Position numbers and translations under genes: made by a program
Assembly: GCF_900585905.1 (NCBI RefSeq)
Contig: NZ_UTVH01000001.1
Location: 558,001 to 622,000 of the forward strand
Source: Pseudomonas viridiflava
GTDB lineage: Bacteria; Pseudomonadota; Gammaproteobacteria; Pseudomonadales; Pseudomonadaceae
Length of the DNA stretch: 64,000 nt
Direction of reading: 5' to 3'
Notes under the pieces: model-generated
What the model saw: the letters and a program-made list of their open reading frames with translations, nothing else
Told to the model about the DNA's origin: nothing
Database searches by the model: none
Shown here: positions 62,306-64,000 of the stretch, one piece after another
Layout of the letters: the number at the start of each line of letters is the position of its first letter
Numbering within the stretch: the stretch's first letter is position 1

Positions 62306-62344
62306 TCTAGCGCTGCAGGGATGTGGTGCCGGATATGAAGCCTT

Positions 62345-62364
62345 CCCGGCTGAAGCCGGTCCCA
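62345..62364. repeat. single REP half, family B
   Basis: CCCGGCTGAAGCCGGTCCCA, one copy, between convergent purT and the MFS gene. Confidence 0.75.
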
Positions 62365-62377
62365 CGTCCGATTCAGG

Positions 62378-63700
62378 TCAGGCAATCGTGTCCAGATCGG
62401 CCTCCCGGGTTTCTTTCAGGCACAGCACCGCGATCACGCTGATCAGCGCTGCCGCTGATACATACCCGCCAACCCAGCTCAGGCCGCCCATCGCTACCAG
62501 CTTCTGGGCGAAGAAGGGCGCCACCGATGCGCCGACGATACCACCCAGATTGTAAGCGGCCGAGGCGCCGGTATAACGCACTCGGGTCGGGAACAGTTCT
62601 GGCAGCAATGCGCCCATCGGGGCGAAGGTCACGCCCATCAGAAACAGCTCGATACACAGAAACAGCGCCACCGCCCAGGTCGTGCCGTGAGTCAGCAGCG
62701 GTTCCATGGTGAAGCCGGAAAGGATCGCCAGCACACCGCCAATGATCAGCACCGGGCGACGGCCGTAGCGGTCACTGGCCCACGCTGCCAGGGGCGTCGC
62801 GGCGGCCATGAACAGCACGGCAAAGCACAACAGGGCAAGAAAGGTTTCGCGACTGTAGCCCAGCGTGGACACGCCGTAGCTCAGGGAAAACACCGTCGAA
62901 ATGTAGAACAGCGCATAGCACACCACCATGGACGCGGCGCCCAGCAGCATGGGCACCCAATATTGGCTGAACAGCTCCACCAGGGGCATTTTCACCCGCT
63001 CGTGACGAGCGATGGCGTTGGCAAAAATCGGGGTTTCCTCAAGCTTCAGGCGCACGTACAGCCCGACGATGACCAGCACCGCGCTGAGCAGAAAGGGAAT
63101 GCGCCAACCCCAGGCCCTGAACTGCTCGTCGTCCAGGGTCATCGCCAGGGTCAGAAACAGCCCGTTGGCCGCCAGAAACCCAATCGACGGCCCCAGCTGC
63201 GGAAACATGCCGAACCAGGCGCGCTTGCCTTTGGGCGCATTCTCCGTCGCCAGCAGGGCCGCGCCGCCCCATTCGCCACCGAGCCCCAGCCCTTGGCCGA
63301 AACGCAGCACACACAACAAGACCGGCGCCCAGGCGCCAATCGTGGCATAGCCTGGCAGCACGCCAATCAACGTGGTGCAGACGCCCATCAGCAGCAGTGA
63401 AGCGACCAGGGTCGACTTGCGCCCGATGCGGTCTCCGAAATGGCCGAACAGCGCCGAGCCCAGCGGGCGCGCCAGAAAGGCGATGCCGAAAGTGAGAAAG
63501 GCCGACAGCATCTGCGCGGTGCCAGAGGTCTGCGGAAAAAATACCGGCCCAATGACCAGTGCCGCCGCCGTGGCATAGACATAGAAATCGTAAAACTCGA
63601 TGGCGGTGCCAATGAAGCTCGCCGTGGCCACGCGCGTTGCGGAGTTGGCGGGTCGGGCGCTGGTGTCGATATCAGGGAGCGTCGCTGAATGAAGGGTCAT
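62378..63700 (-). CDS. MFS transporter, metabolite:H+ symporter type
   Basis: A 440-residue protein with twelve predicted membrane segments. GHFGDRIGRKSTLVASLLLMG in loop 2-3 and RFGQGLGLGGEWGGAALLATE in helix 4 are signatures of the proline/betaine/shikimate (MHS) branch. Substrate cannot be assigned. Monocistronic as far as visible. Confidence 0.92.
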   Translation of the reverse strand: MTLHSATLPDIDTSARPANSATRVATASFIGTAIEFYDFYVYATAAALVIGPVFFPQTSGTAQMLSAFLTFGIAFLARPLGSALFGHFGDRIGRKSTLVASLLLMGVCTTLIGVLPGYATIGAWAPVLLCVLRFGQGLGLGGEWGGAALLATENAPKGKRAWFGMFPQLGPSIGFLAANGLFLTLAMTLDDEQFRAWGWRIPFLLSAVLVIVGLYVRLKLEETPIFANAIARHERVKMPLVELFSQYWVPMLLGAASMVVCYALFYISTVFSLSYGVSTLGYSRETFLALLCFAVLFMAAATPLAAWASDRYGRRPVLIIGGVLAILSGFTMEPLLTHGTTWAVALFLCIELFLMGVTFAPMGALLPELFPTRVRYTGASAAYNLGGIVGASVAPFFAQKLVAMGGLSWVGGYVSAAALISVIAVLCLKETREADLDTIA

Positions 63701-63868
63701 AGGGTGTCCTGACAGTCATTTGCCTGGCGGCATTCGTCACGGCTGCAACGAAACCGGCGGCAACATTAATTATTGTGGGTGCAGCGCTGATCAGATTAGC
63801 CCAGGTTGCCGGCATGCAGCGCACGTCTTGTGTGTATCAGGCAGGGGCCAGAGCAAGCGCCCCAAGGG

Positions 63869-64000
63869 TCAGCGGCTGGCGGGGCGCTGCCACATCATCA
63901 CCTGCGTGACGCGATTGTCCTCGGTCTGCAGAATTTCCAGGCGGTAGGGCCCGATCTTCAGGCAGACAGCACTGTCCGGGATGGTTTCCAATGCCTCGGT
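63869..64000 (-). CDS. CorC/HlyC-family transporter-associated protein (3' end)
   Basis: The last 43 residues of a minus-strand gene that begins beyond the window. The reading TEALETIPDSAVCLKIGPYR followed by LEILQTEDNRVTQVMMWQRP is like the C-terminal transporter-associated domain of CNNM/HlyC/CorC membrane proteins, which follows CBS domains. Only this fragment supports the call. Confidence 0.75.
   Translation of the reverse strand, partial: TEALETIPDSAVCLKIGPYRLEILQTEDNRVTQVMMWQRPASR

Overview
This window is chromosomal DNA of a Pseudomonas, most like the P. syringae / P. fluorescens lineage. The evidence is a high-GC protein-coding backbone, Pseudomonas-type gene order (queA-tgt-yajC-secD-secF; suhB/trmJ-cysE-iscRSUA-hscBA-fdx-iscX-ndk-rlmN-pilW-rodZ-ispG-hisS-yfgM-bamB-der; guaB-guaA; purL), a PheC-type cyclohexadienyl dehydratase, and two families of Pseudomonas REP/BIME palindromes between genes. 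All functional calls come from reading the sequence and from recalled family features; no database search was run.

Layout. 1-1526: end of the cyo operon (partial cyoC, cyoD, cyoE). 1592-8410: single metabolic and regulatory genes (VOC protein, LysR regulator, ilvE, a hypothetical, pheC-like, YitT, an ArsR-type repressor with a linked zinc-independent-looking oxidoreductase). 8480-11217: Mn-catalase with a small partner ORF and an unrecognised membrane protein. 11405-17733: tRNA-Leu, queA-tgt (queuosine), yajC-secDF (protein export) and a glycine-zipper protein. 17832-35577: a long housekeeping block with suhB, trmJ, cysE, the complete isc Fe-S operon, ndk, rlmN (an Fe-S enzyme), pilW, rodZ, ispG (an Fe-S enzyme), hisS, yfgM, bamB and der. 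35890-43491: an aminotransferase/omega-amidase pair, a coiled-coil protein, leuA, an M23 peptidase, xseA and a zinc-ribbon protein. 43586-46737: guaB-guaA.

The accessory part is 46.9-49.85 kb, immediately downstream of guaA. It is visibly AT-rich, all on the minus strand, and reads in transcription order: hcp (type VI secretion tube protein), a 281-residue effector whose C-terminal half resembles the CdiA-CT RNase A-like toxin family, a small cognate-type immunity gene overlapping or abutting the toxin stop, then two further immunity-like genes. The first and last immunity genes are clear paralogues (about 72 of 123 positions identical by hand count); the middle one is a distant relative. This looks like an orphan Hcp-effector-immunity island with an expanded immunity array and is the most interesting part of the window.

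50136-64000 returns to backbone: a Tat-type multicopper oxidase overlapping tadA, mltF, purL with a small YqfO-like gene, an L,D-transpeptidase, two NUDIX hydrolases, a DUF1289 protein, a VUT-family membrane protein, purT, an MFS transporter, and the 3' end of a CorC/HlyC-type gene. Purine genes (guaBA, purL, purT, ndk) and Fe-S supply plus Fe-S client enzymes (isc, rlmN, ispG) are the main functional groupings.
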